Source: Pocillopora verrucosa
Lineage: Eukaryota; Cnidaria; Anthozoa; Scleractinia; Pocilloporidae
DNA length: 64,000 bases
Direction: 5' to 3'
Assembly (NCBI RefSeq): GCF_036669915.1
Contig: NC_089324.1
Coordinates: 16,027,131 to 16,091,130 of the forward strand
The position numbers were made by a program, and so were the translations under genes. Below the pieces are notes generated by a model that worked only from the letters and a program-made list of their open reading frames with translations, ran no database searches and was not told the DNA's origin. Below, piece by piece: positions 12,701 through 23,039 of this stretch; the stretch's first letter is position 1, and every line of letters starts with the position of its first letter.

Positions 12701-13361
12701 AAATGGATACTGGAAAATCAGGAATGGGGACTAGAGAATGAGGAACGGAAATAAAAAGGGAAAAAAATTAGGAACTTAATGCATGCATTGCAAACCTACT
12801 TTTGTTTGTTCTTTCCTCTATGGTTCCCGTCCATTCTTGCTGGCTATGAACCTTAAGATTCCAAGCCGAGTGGGAATAACAGCTAATGATTTTCAATAAT
12901 AGAATAGCGCGAATACCAGTTCGAAATTTACCAACACAACATCAGTGAACAAGTTTTTGCTAATATGGAGTAGGTGCAAGAAAAATGAAAGCCATCAATG
13001 AGTTAGCACTTCGTTAGTTTGCAATCCGAAAAGGACCCAAATTTGATCAATAACTGCGTAAAAGTTTTAGGTCCTGAAGAGCGTAAGAAAGCTACGCGGA
13101 GAATATATTTACTTACTATTTCGTTGAACGGGTGAATATAAATCTAGTGGTGCAGCTACAAAAGCATTTAAGAAGTACGAAGAGATAATTTTATACCAAG
13201 ACCGCTACCACCCCACCAAAATTTGCTTATTGAATTCATCCTCGTATCTGTGTCATTCGTTTTCTTACAGCTGCTCCGGAGATGGTCACCAGGCAGACGC
13301 GGTCCTCCAGGCTGTGTTTCTCAAGATAAAAAAGTCATTACCAGGCCCATCAGAGAGTTAA
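744..13361 (+). CDS. Trio/kalirin-type RhoGEF (DH-PH) with helical C-terminal tail, 5' partial
   Basis: Exons read as 744-830, 974-1122, 1856-2544, 3286-3352, 4059-4162, 4563-4632, 5065-5250, 5780-5830, 5942-6019, 6194-6229, 6669-6812, 7356-7536, 8415-8466, 9001-9346, 9794-9940, 10229-10308, 10385-10441, 10990-11144, 11750-11873, 12341-12544 and 13271-13361 (stop TAA). All phases agree, giving about 1030 codons; the start lies outside the window. The 1856-2544 exon is acidic, Ser-rich and probably disordered. Exons 3286-6019 form the DH domain, with family motifs [20 protein letters not shown] and KYQLLLK. Exons 6194-7536 form the PH domain ([25 protein letters not shown] at the final helix). 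This order and wording match Trio, kalirin and MCF2-type exchange factors, which load GTP on Rho-family GTPases at membranes. A basic, Ser-rich linker (9001-9346) follows. Exons from 9794 to the stop encode Ala/Leu-rich helical-repeat sequence resembling TPR or SNAP proteins; I do not recognise it as a standard Trio-family module. The DH-PH call is firm; orthology to one vertebrate gene is not. Confidence 0.85.
1240..1500 (+). repeat. Dispersed repeat family E, copy 1
   Basis: Lies in the intron between exons 974-1122 and 1856-2544. The segment around 'gtgaagaaacactcatgc' and 'ctattaataaaggcatg' is similar to 19080-19260 ('gcgaagaaacacttgtgc', 'gtaataaaaagggcttg'). The copies are diverged and have no coding content. 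The boundaries are approximate. Confidence 0.4.
2700..2890 (+). repeat. Dispersed repeat family F, copy 1
   Basis: Intronic sequence with landmarks TAGATCACAGATAACAT and GACGTCTTCTGTGATCTAT, which are partly inverted relative to each other. A clear relative lies at 61135-61320 (CAGCTGAGTGTATCACTGA, GACGTCTTCTGTGGTCTAT), and a shorter one at 19607-19690. Probably an old MITE-like element. Confidence 0.5.
2987..3188. repeat. Foldback (inverted-repeat) element
   Basis: The left end, TTTTACAGTTG followed by 'ttagttgccaagcct', is mirrored at the right end by 'aggcttggtaaccaagc' and CAACTGTAAAA. Inner arms (gtgattttgttgtgatagag versus gtgtcataacaaggtcaac) also pair. The whole 200 bp could fold into one imperfect hairpin, as expected for a MITE. 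Intronic, no coding content. Confidence 0.55.
3603..3935 (+). mobile_element. tRNA-derived SINE
   Basis: A tRNA-like head has an A-box-like stretch (GTAGCTTAATCAATG) and a B-box-like stretch (GGGGTTTGAGACG). It is followed by a body with 'gggcaaaacacttctctc', 'caacccaggagtataaatg', 'ggcatcccatccagg' and 'gatgggccacttgatcc'. I recognise this body as that of a SINE common in cnidarian genomes (from memory; not searched). It sits in the intron between exons 3286-3352 and 4059-4162 in the same orientation as the gene. Confidence 0.65.
4700..4983 (-). repeat. CCAAT-rich dispersed repeat family D, copy 1
   Basis: Contains several GATTGG/CCAATC motifs, 'cgcgtttccccgcgcttcaa' and 'caaccaatcagatgc'. 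It is the reverse complement of the elements at 5440-5702 and 28545-28790, which carry 'gcatctgattggttgag' and 'agcgcggg'. Two inverted copies thus flank exon 5065-5250. Confidence 0.55.
5440..5702 (+). repeat. CCAAT-rich dispersed repeat family D, copy 2
   Basis: Inverted relative to 4700-4983. Shares 'gcgggaaaacgcgggtgacc', 'gcatctgattggttgagag' and 'gaccaatcacaga'. Non-coding, intronic. Confidence 0.55.
7558..7687. mobile_element. MITE with perfect 8-bp target site duplication
   Basis: Terminal inverted repeats start GGATCAATATCAGTATCTGG and end in its mirror image; subterminal 'acccctcccctaac' pairs with 'gttaggggaggggt'. The element is flanked on both sides by the identical octamer AAATGTAT (7550-7557 and 7688-7695). 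An 8-bp duplication is characteristic of hAT-superfamily insertions. The insertion begins about 20 bp downstream of the exon ending at 7536. A diverged relative lies at 22911-23039. Confidence 0.75.
7836..7976 (-). mobile_element. tRNA-derived SINE nested in family A repeat
   Basis: On the minus strand it reads TAGTCCAGTGGACAGTGCAC (A-box region), then 'gaattctaatcctgg' (B-box-like), then 'gccggggcaaggc'. The flanking plus-strand sequence 'gaccaagacataatttctcc' (about 7801) is repeated after it (about 7981, 'gaccaagacatagtttctcc'). The SINE therefore appears inserted in a family A element, with a duplicated flank of about 35 bp. Confidence 0.5.
7977..8169 (+). repeat. Dispersed repeat family A, copy 2
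   Basis: Continues the family A consensus after the SINE: 'gaccaagacatagtttctcc', 'gcagacagtgaggaaaatt' and 'gggggaaagggttt'. Intronic; the left end is duplicated at about 7790-7835. Confidence 0.6.
9560..9770 (+). repeat. Dispersed repeat family C, copy 1
   Basis: Starts 'gaattcccaagatccaattt' and ends 'gtgggagtcaaagggttaa'. It is related to 18056-18266 and, in reverse, to 40560-40750. Shared landmarks are 'ccttgtaaatta' and 'agttacatgttagtatc'. It sits in the intron between exons 9001-9346 and 9794-9940. Confidence 0.55.
10529..10732 (+). repeat. Dispersed repeat family A, copy 3
   Basis: A well preserved copy with mirrored ends: it begins 'aaccctttcactcccaag' and ends 'gcgggtgaaagggttt'. 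Interior landmarks are 'cataatttctccttacag' and 'cagacagtaaggagaat'. Confidence 0.7.
11264..11422 (+). repeat. Pyrimidine-rich 53-bp tandem repeat
   Basis: Three copies of a unit beginning TCTCCCTAGTTTACCGCAAT start at 11264, 11317 and 11370, exactly 53 bp apart. They lie in a pyrimidine-rich intron stretch (about 11160-11520) between exons 10990-11144 and 11750-11873. Confidence 0.75.
12085..12140 (-). repeat. tRNA-like A-box fragment
   Basis: On the minus strand it reads GTAGCTCAGCGGTAGAAC, a textbook internal A-box. I could not assemble a full cloverleaf around it. It is more likely the head of an eroded SINE than a functional tRNA gene. Confidence 0.35.
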
Positions 13362-14078
13362 AGTTGGAACCGACGAAATCTCTCGATTTTGTTGCAAACC
13401 GTGTCATGTGACAGCGATGAAAAATGACGACGTCATTTAAGAACAAGCCCGCTATATTTTGGTGTGCTCCTATTACATTAAGTAAAATAATACTATCGAC
13501 ATGCTTTGCTGTACTTGCTTGCCTGAAGTACTTTGCATTCATACCGTATGTAGCGTTTAAGCCACTTACAGATGTCGCCTCCGAGAAATATGAAAAATGA
13601 AATGAAACGTTGTTGCGTATTGTTGAGTAACTGTGCTGCTACGTGCCCTCTGACTGGTCAAAGATCTATTGCTTACTTTACTAAACAACAACAAAATTAC
13701 ATTTGACAGATGACAGGGAATTAACAATTTGAATTATTTTGTTAAGAAATCCGCTTTGTGAAGAAAACAATATTTTGATCCCTTTTGAGTAGAAAGTAAT
13801 TTCACTTCCTCCAATATATTTCGTACCTCTCGCGCTGTGATTTCATGGCTAAGCCATGAATGATATTAAAGGTTGGACTTATATAAGAAAACCAGTTGTT
13901 GAGGTATTCAAAGAAAAACGAACCAGACAAGAAGAAGGTTAAGAATGACTGCCATAGTTAAAATATTTTACAGATTGACGTTGCAAAGATTTTTCTATAT
14001 TCCTAGGTCATTATTGTAAATAATTAATGCTTGAACTCTATGTGTCTCTGGAAATATAGTATACAAATTGAATTGACA

Positions 14079-14084
14079 AATAAA
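14079..14084 (+). terminator. Poly(A) signal of the RhoGEF gene
   Basis: AATAAA lies 718 bp after the stop codon at 13361, in AT-rich sequence with no intervening gene. It is the first well placed canonical hexamer for the RhoGEF transcript. The cleavage site itself is not visible. Confidence 0.45.
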
Positions 14085-14669
14085 ATATACCTCTTTATGC
14101 CTAACGATGTATTTTTGTCTACGCTTGTTTCCCCGGAAACATAGTCGTATGCCAACTAATAGGGACCTCGCGTTGGGACGACGTCGCGCGCCTTAAAATG
14201 ATGCAATGCGCTTGCTTACTTAAAAAACCTGAATCTAAATCACGCGTTACGTATAAATCCTTTTGCGCCCTCTCTCTAGAGTAATGTTATTACGAGGGTC
14301 ACATTTTTTATCTTTCTTGTATAACAATGAGGATCAGAAAGAGGCGGAGGTCTGGTAATGACTGCACCCAATGTCCTTTTGTCATTCCAGGAGCCCATTA
14401 CGAATAATAGGCTACTGGTCATGCTCACTCCGACGTTCCGTCTAGAAAACGCAATCGCCGTGCCGTTCATTGCATTTTTTCCAACTTTGAAGCAGCGCTC
14501 TATTAGGAGAGGATTTCTTCATGGAGTGGCGCTCAACTAACATGGTATCTCTCAGGTTTGATTGAAAGAAGAGCTAACAGTAAAACACTGAAAACAGGAG
14601 CATTTTGAAAATGTCACCTACTTCATTTTTGTCGGAAAAATACGTCGACGGATTTCTAGGAAAATCATA

Positions 14670-14935
14670 GCCGGGAATCAGTAGCGTCCGGAATCGGACA
14701 GGAGCGCTCGCCCAGCGAGACGATTGCGTGCGAACTTACACAATAGTGTCCAAAATCGGACAGATGCGTCTGATTCGGAAAATTGCCTCCGGAATCCGAC
14801 GATGACCTCCGACAGAAGCGTTCGGAATCAGACGATAGCGTTCAAAATCGGATGGCATGGAACAGCCTGAGATCAGACGGCAGTGTTCGAAATCGAACAG
14901 AAGCATCCGAATTAGCGTCCGGAACAAAACCGGCA
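14670..14935 (+). repeat. Degenerate minisatellite, CGGAATCGGACA core, array 1
   Basis: Irregular repetition of a short unit: 'gcgtccggaatcggacag', 'gtgtccaaaatcggacag', 'gcctccggaatccgac', 'gcgttcggaatcagacg', 'gcgttcaaaatcggatgg'. It lies between the RhoGEF and ACSF3 genes. Related arrays are at 21942-22097 and, inverted, 26530-26815. Apart from this array and the 3' UTR, I see nothing in 13362-15250. Confidence 0.65.
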
Positions 14936-15250
14936 TTGGATGTAGGTATGAACCCACACGCTTCCCAAGGATCACAAAGACAGGTAACTGGATTCATATC
15001 AAACCAATAGTCGGTTTTTTGATTCTTTTTTACAGAATCAGATTACTCCATGGTCAAGTTTACGAAAGCTCAAACTACTTCTTAGAGAAGCTGCTTTGTT
15101 AAAAAACTCGCAGTAACTGTAGCACACTGGAGTGTAAATTCAGTACGCCCGCCAAAGGTAAACTTCCGTTTCCGGTCAAGTTCTATCATTTAACAGCCAA
15201 TGAGAACTCTTGCTCGTGGTTAGCACATCGATTTGAAAGAACTCATCATA

Positions 15251-18200
15251 ATGTTTACGTCCATTTCTAACTTTGTGGGTAAATTTCGTCGTTTTTCTCG
15301 CCGATGTTGTCTTGTTAATCTCACTGGGAGATACATAGCTTCGTCAAGTGTAAACAACAACCGTTCTGAGAGGAATTCTGTGGTATTTTTGAGAGCAAGA
15401 GAATATAAAGACCGAGTTGCGATCGTTGATTCGAATGGAAGCCACTCTTACGAGCGTATTCTATTCTTGAGTCAAACAATTGGGAATAGCATCTTACAGA
15501 GGATCAGAGGAAGAGACCTTTCTGGCCGCTGTGTTGCTTTTCTCTGTCCAAACGACGTTTCGTACGTAGCTACGCAATGGGCGATCTGGAGAAATGGCGG
15601 CATTGCAGTTCCTCTCTGCAATTCTCATCCTACAAGCATGTACGATTACATGATACAAGACTGTAATGCCGATTTAGTCATATCGTCCAGTGATTATGCG
15701 CCTAAACTGGAACCACTAGCTAGGGGACAAGAAGTCACTATTATGTTTTTGACAGATGTCGATCAAGTCTTAACGTCTGCTAATCAGATGTTGTCCAGTG
15801 AAGAGCTCACTGCAGTGGAAATGACGGAGCAATGCTGGGATGAGCGTGATGCAATGATTGTGTATACAAGTGGAACCACAGGGCAGCCAAAAGGTGTTTT
15901 GTCCACTCATGGAAATTTGAGGTTAGTTAGTGTTTGGACCAGTGGGCAGACTTAACTCATATAGAGAATATTGTTGAGCTAATCTAAAGGAAAGCTGTTA
16001 CTTATCTTGTCACAAGCAAAGGAGAACAAAAACACTCCAGACCTTTGGATTCTGCACTTCAATGTTGTACCACACAATAAGTATAACGTAGAAAGTAACC
16101 AGGCCCTCATTGTTAGTGCTACATGAGGAGTGCTTCACCCATAAGACAATTTTAGAACAATGGGAGAGGGGAAGGGGTCTGCTAATCAGTACCAGACCAT
16201 GCACAGACTTCTCGTGCAAGAGAAAAAATGCTCGCACCTACAGGCTACCCATAAGGGCCTGCTTGCAGCTTAGAATAACGATCATTACAAGCCTATTACT
16301 ACTCTCTTTGTCTCATACTTGTTACTAGTCTGATGAATAACATTTCTTTTCATATTCCACAAGCAAGCTCAAAATTTACTGTCATTTTAGTTCTATACAC
16401 TTACTAAACAAGTTAGTATTGGTAACAACATGATTTCAAGTGCTTTTTGATGGTGATAAGCACAAGTAATTTTTTCAAAAATGACAAAATTGCAAAAGCC
16501 CACAGGGTGAGTGCATTTTGTAGTCTTTGAAGATGAGAAATCATGTTGTTACTTGTTAATAATTTACATGAAAAACGCATCATAGAAAGCCAAGAAAGAC
16601 AAAATTCTGGTAGGATGCACACGCTATTTGCTAATTGCACTTGTGTTACAACTTAACACTCACTTTCAAAATGCATTCATTTTCAGATAATCAGACACGC
16701 GTAATTTTTTCATGTATATTATTAGGTTTGAAATTACCATTTTTCCTTCTAAATAGGTCAGTGTGATTGTATTTAATTAACTGATCATCAGTACCACTTA
16801 AATTTGTATTATTTTGTTGCATCAGATCACAGATTACTGCTTTAGTCAAAGCATGGGAATGGAAGGCAGCTGACTATATTATCCACTGTCTTCCACTTCA
16901 TCATGTCCATGGCATAGTAAACGTCCTTCTTTGCCCTTTGTGGGTTGGAGCCACATGTCACATGTTACCAAAATTTATGCCTGACAAGGTAAATAATTAA
17001 AAAAGAGTTAGTGCTTATTCTCCTTGCTGACTGCATAAATTTGTTGTCTCTTTATATTAGAAAGCTGGTAGTTAACTGCAACATATTGTGGTAGGAGTTT
17101 CATAAATTTTGCTGTTATTGTGCTGAGGAATTACACTCACTATAAATTGACCAGTGTTAGCTTGAATCTTACACAACTTTCATCAGTTTTAGGTAGCAAA
17201 CTGAAAAAGATTTTATTTTAAGGAAACTGTCCAAAAGTTAAAATATTTTATTGTATGACCCAAACAACTTGATGAGCACTTAACATAAAAAAAAACTTAA
17301 AAAGTGTCTGCCACATGATCATATAGTTTTAATTCACTTTAGGACAAGACATGAGGCACATCCACAAAGAGGAGGAGTTTAAATTCAGGGGGAGCACCTA
17401 TCTAATTGGGGGGAAGGGGGAAGGGAGTCCAAATTCATGGGGGAAAACAGCTATCTCATTGTTCTGAAAAAACTTGCAATAGGGTGAACGGGGCTGCATA
17501 AAGCCACATGGCACAGTGTAAGGTCTACAAGGTAAAAGAACTTGGAAGAAGGAGATAGATGGAAATTATAGATAAAGCAGCAGTTTTGTAATTAAAGCTG
17601 GTCAACTGAGTTCAGTCACACTTGTAAGAGGAAGGAAATATTTGAGCTGAACTGGGTCCTAACATCATGAGCTCTTGCTGAGTTAAAAAGTAAATATGAA
17701 TCAAGAGATTTTAAACATGCATGATGAACATAGCATAGAGTTATCTCTCCATATTCATACACAGGTGTGGGATATCCTAACTGGAGATGAGCCACGCCCA
17801 TCTTTATTCATGGCTGTTCCAACAATTTACAGCAAACTGATAGAGCACTATGGAAAAGAGAACCTGACGAAAGAAGAGAAGGAGAAAATAAGATTTAGAT
17901 GTGAACAACTCAGGTAGATTTAATTTGTGTTCTTGTTCTTTTTTCTGGAATTCCATTTTTTTTTCTGTATAAGCTGCTCTTCAGAGGCAAAACAATTATC
18001 ATGATCTAGTATTTAAGTTTTAAGATGGTTATTGTATTCTTGTAAATGTTCAATGTTAACCCTTCAACTCCCAAGATCTAATTCTTAATTCTCCCCAATA
18101 CTTGCGACACATTTCCTTGTAAATTAGTGACAAGTGTTTGGTTTTAGATTAAGATAAAAACTTGTACCTGATAAGTATAGGTATTTTCATTACCTGCTTG

Positions 18201-21200
18201 GTGGATTAATGTATGGATATTATAGAGAGAGGTTACATGTTAATCACTCTGGGAGTTAAAGGGTTAATGAGTTTGTGTGTTTGTTTGTCTATGATTTCAA
18301 ACTGTGGATAACAGATTAATGGTGTCTGGTTCAGCTGCTCTCCCTGAGCCTGTCATGAAAAGATGGAAGGAAATAACAGGTAAATATGACCCTTTAGAAT
18401 ATCACTACTTTAAAATCACATTGAAAATCCAACATTCCTTTATCTGACAAAATATATCATTCCCCTTGTCTTGTGGGTGGAACAAGGAAAAATTAATAGC
18501 TTCCCATGAAGAATCAAACCCTAAACCTTTAGATTCCACACCCTCATTCACCACTATTGTGCGACAGACACGTCTATAATAAGCTGGACCATTTATCCTT
18601 TACGTCCAAACATCAATATGCATATTCTCTATACTGTTCACTACACATTTTCCAAGGTGCTGACAAGGAGAATTTGTATAACAATCAGTATTTTTTTAGT
18701 TGGTGATCATTTCCTTTATTCTCGTGACCTTAATGTGTGATTCTATGGAGATATTGTAAGGAGAAATTAGATGCTGGTCACTCTAAGTTGTCAAAGGATT
18801 AAGTTTTAATCAAAGAAATCATTCTTGCAGTAAATCTTACCAATCATGAAATACTGAGTTCACACATCCAAAGCCGATTCCAACAATCCCTGAAAATCCT
18901 TTTGGAACCTTGAAAAAATACGGTTAAAAACCTTAAGGCCGACAAAATCCCCTCTTCCCCCCCCCCCCCCCTTACGTTGGTAAGAATATAGGAAACGTCC
19001 AACTTTGGTAATGAAGAAATGGGGGAAGACGGCCAGAATAGATAGTGAGCAGGTCCTCTTAGCGCTGCAGGACGCGCGTTTCTCCGCCCGTGTGAAGATT
19101 TGAGACGAGTCAAGAAGAGGTTTTATCAGTGCTATACCTCTTGCAGTCCTCTCGCAGGTTCGTGTCACTTAAGGCCTCATTCTTGCCCGCAGGCGAAGAA
19201 ACACTTGTGCTGAAGTGGTAATAAAAAGGGCTTGTTCGAAGGCTAAAACAATTGTCTCATTTACGTTTGGATTTTGGATTCAAATGTGACCAGCATTCCG
19301 TATATTGTTATAATTGGCATTGTTAAAAATTCGTATGAATAAAAAGAATACGGAACATATTAAAGATGCTTATCTATGTTTACTAAAGGACATACACTGT
19401 TAGAAAGATACGGAATGACAGAGATAGGCATGGCTCTATCGAACCCTCTGCGTGGACCAAGATTAGCGGTAAGATGTAGCAATCATCTAGCCAATCATAT
19501 AGTGAGTATAATAATACACGCATTTTGATTGGTTCCTCTCCCTGTTCTATTGAAAGGCAGACTTAGAAATAACGTCACCATTAAAACTTTCTGCCTACTG
19601 ATTGTAGAAAACAAATAGATTCCATGTTGTTCCATGTGTTTAATAATAGATTAGAGATGACTTCGAAATGTGGCTGTAGCGTATAGCGTCGGAATAAGTC
19701 TTGTGTAAGGCGTGAAGAAAAACTCAACAGAGGTTTATTTTCAGATAATATATCGACTCCAACGTGAAACATGAAAACGAGGCTGACAAGTGACAGCGTG
19801 AAGACTTACCGCATTCATCTGGGAGCTATCACTGAAAAGTCGCACGGCGACATGGAATTCATTGGCCAAATAGGGTTGAATACTGTATATTAATCCCACA
19901 CATAACTTTATCATGTGACTACTTATTTAACCGATAAAATGTTGTGTCAGCGCAGGGCTCTGTGGGAACCCCTTTACCTGGAACAGAAGTTCGGGTTGTC
20001 ACAGAGAACATGGATGGTGAAAAAGAGGTACGTGAATTTTTCATCATCATATTTGTATAAACCAACAGTTATTGGGTTGCAAATTTTAAAATTTTTTCTA
20101 ATTCCTGTCAATCAGGTTATAGCTGAAGGGAACGATTATGGATCTCATGTTTCGTCTTTCAACGAAGGCCGAGAAGGAGAGCTTCAAGTTCGTGGACCAT
20201 CAGTGTTTAAATGGTTGGTCTCTATCTCAGCATAAACTGCGTGTTGGTTTTCCACAGCAGTCAACGAAGTATAATTAGTAGAAGGAAATAGATTGCTGGT
20301 TGTTGGCTTATACGGATACATTTGTTCATCTAATTATTTTAACCCTTTACAACCTAACATTTGTATTCGTATTATCAAAGCTGTTCTCTCTACATTTCCT
20401 ATGGTACTGACAACGAGACTGTTTGAGTAACAATCAAAGTTTTTCAGGTTGGCTATCATTTCCTTTATTCTCGTGATCGTAATGAATGATTCAGCAGTAT
20501 TTCTGTAGGGAGAAATTCGATGCTGGTCTCTCCTAGGTTTAAAGGGCTAAGACACGGGGATGTACACTTTAGGCTGTTGGGTATTGTCAAGTAACATCTG
20601 CGTACCAGACTGCCTTTCTTATCTGCTGAAGCTAATCTCGGTTTCTGTGGTATGAATTTGCTAGGGATATTTCCATCTCCCAGTCCACGATATGGATGTT
20701 ACTCCAAGGCAGAGTGCAGCCCTGCATAATGCCAACATCCTCGGCATTTTAGGAGGTTGTTCAGACATGCTCTTCTCTGGTTTTGAGATAAACCGCACTA
20801 ACTAGGGTTAAAACTTTGTACAATCTCGTGAAGCTTCTATTTACCACACGAGAGTGTACACTTTTCAATTTACATCATTGTATCATTTTCCGCCAGTTAC
20901 TGGAATAAACCCGATGCTACAAGAGAAACCTTTACAGAGGACGGCTGGTTTAAAACAGGCGACACTGCTGGTAAATAAATAGCTCCTGCTTTAAGTCTCA
21001 GAGCGAAGTTTTTTCTCCTCCGAGTTATGCTTGCAGATATTTTTCCGTCTAAAATAAACGTCAGAATTTTTGTTGCGCTCACTTTCCAGCTTATGCAAAT
21101 GGAGTGTACAGCATTCTGGGAAGGACATCGGTAGATATCATTAAAAGTGGAGGATACAAGATCAGGTCAGAATCAAAATGCATGCTTGGAAGCAGAGTTT

Positions 21201-22452
21201 TGGTCGGCCTAGTGCCAGTTACCCGCGCAAGTTTAACGCTGTGGCCTGGGTTTGATTCCTGCCTTGTTCCGAGGATTTTTTCTAGTTCCTTCCTCGCTCT
21301 GCATAATCCCATACTTCAGGTTTCAACTCTGCTTGGAAATATAGAACGAAGGGCCACTTTTTTATGTAGCGAAGAAGCTTGTGCTAAAATACAATTTGGT
21401 TCGATGGATTTTAGTCTGTAGCCAACATTTGTAGCCAAATTGGGCTGTTAAGCAACGCGAAAATTCTTGGCGGTTTCTAATGTAACGGTGTTGACTTATT
21501 TTGGTGAAGGTTTGGTAGAGATGAGAGACGTTCTATCGCTTCGATTTGTGTTGAATTACTTCTTATTGTTCTCCTGGCGCCGAGTGATTTTTATCTGCGG
21601 CACTAATACATCCCAGGACTACTTTCCTATAAATGAGAATTTTTCTTAGACTGTTGTTGAATTAAAATGAGCAATTTTTCTTGTGAACGTTTTTCCCTGC
21701 AGTGCTCTTGAAGTTGAGCGACATCTCTTATCACACAATGACATTGTAGACTGTGCTGTGTTGGGCAAACCTGATCCCGTGTGGGGAGAGCGTGTGGCTG
21801 CAATTGTCACGCTGAGTCCTGGCAAGGTGTGCATCTGTCACTTGTATTGAAAAGTAGGCAGTCCAAGACTGCATGTGGCTACTGATGCAACACAATGTAT
21901 ATAGCAATGAAAAGAACAGAGGTTGAGTTATGAGGCTAGAAGGTACAAATCAAAAATTGGACTCTAGTATCCAAAATCAAAAATTGGACTTTAGTATCCA
22001 AAATCAAAAATTGAAGAGCGGTGTCTAAAATCAAAAATCGGACACTTATATCCAAAGTAAAAAATCGGGCGCTATTGTTCTAAATCAAAAATTGTTAAGG
22101 AGACAGAAGCCACCACTACTGAAATGCTTGCTGAGAAAGTCATCTACTTTAGCCAATTTCATCTGCTACAAAATCACCTTTTTCAAATCCTGGCTTGTCA
22201 ACTTTTACTGGCTGAACAAGGCGTTGCATTTTCATTCTTTTTGTTTGTCTTTTTTTTTTAGCTTATGATGTTTTTCCTCTGCTTGTTCGCACATAGAAAT
22301 TGAGTCTTGAAGACTTGAAACGATGGGCCAGCGGTTTCATGGTTCCGTACCAGATTCCCTCGGTCTTGTTGGAGGTCGAGGAGTTGCCACGGAACACTAT
22401 GGGAAAAGTGAATAAAAAAGAATTAAGAACAGTATACTTTGGTAAGGAATGA
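15251..22452 (+). CDS. ACSF3: Malonyl-CoA synthetase, mitochondrial (acyl-CoA synthetase family member 3)
   Basis: Exons 15251-15921, 16826-16988, 17765-17913, 18315-18379, 19389-19468, 19956-20027, 20116-20213, 20897-20970, 21090-21165, 21703-21826 and 22297-22452 join in frame to 575 codons; human ACSF3 has 576. The start is the first ATG. It opens an Arg/Ser-rich, acid-poor stretch ([20 protein letters not shown]) typical of a mitochondrial presequence. Adenylate-forming motifs are intact: [11 protein letters not shown] (P-loop, end of exon 1), [52 protein letters not shown] (hinge region) and [12 protein letters not shown] with the catalytic lysine near the C-terminus. The family converts malonate and CoA to malonyl-CoA with ATP, feeding mitochondrial fatty acid synthesis and clearing malonate. 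Nothing in the sequence suggests loss of function. Confidence 0.95.
18056..18266 (+). repeat. Dispersed repeat family C, copy 2
   Basis: Begins TTAACCCTTCAACTCCCAAG and ends 'tgggagttaaagggttaa', so the ends are near-perfect inverted repeats closing on TTAA. Intronic in ACSF3. A TTAA target is typical of piggyBac-type elements, but there is no transposase here. Confidence 0.6.
18480..18565 (-). repeat. tRNA-like B-box fragment
   Basis: On the minus strand 'ggtttagggtttgattcttc' resembles a B-box with its flanks. It is directly upstream of a family B repeat within an ACSF3 intron. Probably a SINE remnant; no tRNA could be folded. Confidence 0.3.
18593..18800 (+). repeat. Dispersed repeat family B, copy 1
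   Basis: Landmarks 'catcaatatgcatattctct', 'tactgttcactacacatttt', 'atttcctttattctcgtgac' and 'agatgctggtcactct'. Other copies are at 20341-20552, 29832-30042, 40237-40449, 49499-49710 and 58574-58763. Confidence 0.7.
19080..19260 (+). repeat. Dispersed repeat family E, copy 2
   Basis: A diverged relative of 1240-1500, sharing 'gcgaagaaacacttgtgc' and the following 'taataaaaagggcttg'. It lies in the ACSF3 intron before exon 19389-19468. A 13-base run of C sits just upstream, at about 18958-18970. Confidence 0.4.
20341..20552 (+). repeat. Dispersed repeat family B, copy 2
   Basis: Begins 'aaccctttacaacctaac' and ends 'ctcctaggtttaaagggc'. It carries 'tcatttcctttattctcgtg' and 'gatgctggtctctc'. 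Intronic in ACSF3. Confidence 0.7.
21186..21330 (+). mobile_element. tRNA-derived SINE remnant
   Basis: 'ttggtcggcctagtgccagt' (A-box region) followed about 40 bp later by GGGTTTGATTCCTGCC (good B-box match), then a pyrimidine-rich tail. It sits directly after ACSF3 exon 21090-21165. Confidence 0.5.
21942..22097 (+). repeat. Degenerate minisatellite, array 2
   Basis: Repeats of roughly 30 bp of the form 'atccaaaatcaaaaattgg' and 'gtctaaaatcaaaaatcgga', five units in an ACSF3 intron. The 'aaaatcggac' core is shared with the array at 14670-14935. Confidence 0.6.
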
Positions 22453-22910
22453 TAGGAAACATGAATGAAACTCGATTTAGTTGAGCTTTAAGAACAAGAA
22501 TATTTGAGACGATTAGAAACTGAAGCTCTGAATATACAGTAAACGGTTTGGTCATGAACTTGTGTTGGTTGGTCATCCAAGTGAGAGTAGTCCTGGGCAG
22601 GACTGTTGCCGGCGATGCTTACTGCTGACCTTTTGACAACCTAAGTGGAAGTTGACATCACGTTAAAGTCAAGGAGAATAATAAAGGAGGTGTTTCTTAC
22701 GCGAAAAGATACATAAAACGTTTGGAATTCAGGGTGAGAGATTCTTTATCAGTGGAAAAACTTTTAGATGCGACGATCTATCTTAACATAAGAGTGTAAT
22801 AGTGTATTTAGCGTCATCAATGTGACTTCTCCAAAGAAACCAGTGGTCTCTCAATCTGCGTCACACTGACTGATGTTTTTAAAACCCTCAGCGGAAGTCA
22901 TTTTCAGAGT

Positions 22911-23039
22911 GGATCAATGTCATTATCTGAGCACCTGCACGTCTACTCCCCAACTACATTCAACTGATAACAAGTTAGGGTTAATATTTTTTAGGGGAGG
23001 GGTAGGTGCGCAGTTGATTACTAGATACTGCCATTGACC
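22911..23039. mobile_element. Diverged MITE related to the 7558-7687 element
   Basis: Begins GGATCAATGTCATTATCTGA and ends 'tagatactgccattgacc'. It retains 'ctactccccaac' and 'taggggaggggtaggtg'. No target duplication was found. The rest of 22453-24413 is gene-free; it holds a T-run near 23768-23782 and otherwise shows nothing. Confidence 0.5.

Noticed and set aside
13223..13411. 62-codon open frame at the RhoGEF 3' end
   Set aside because: It is the wrong frame. The phase-consistent reading of exon 13271-13361 ends at TAA 13359-13361 with sensible helical sequence.
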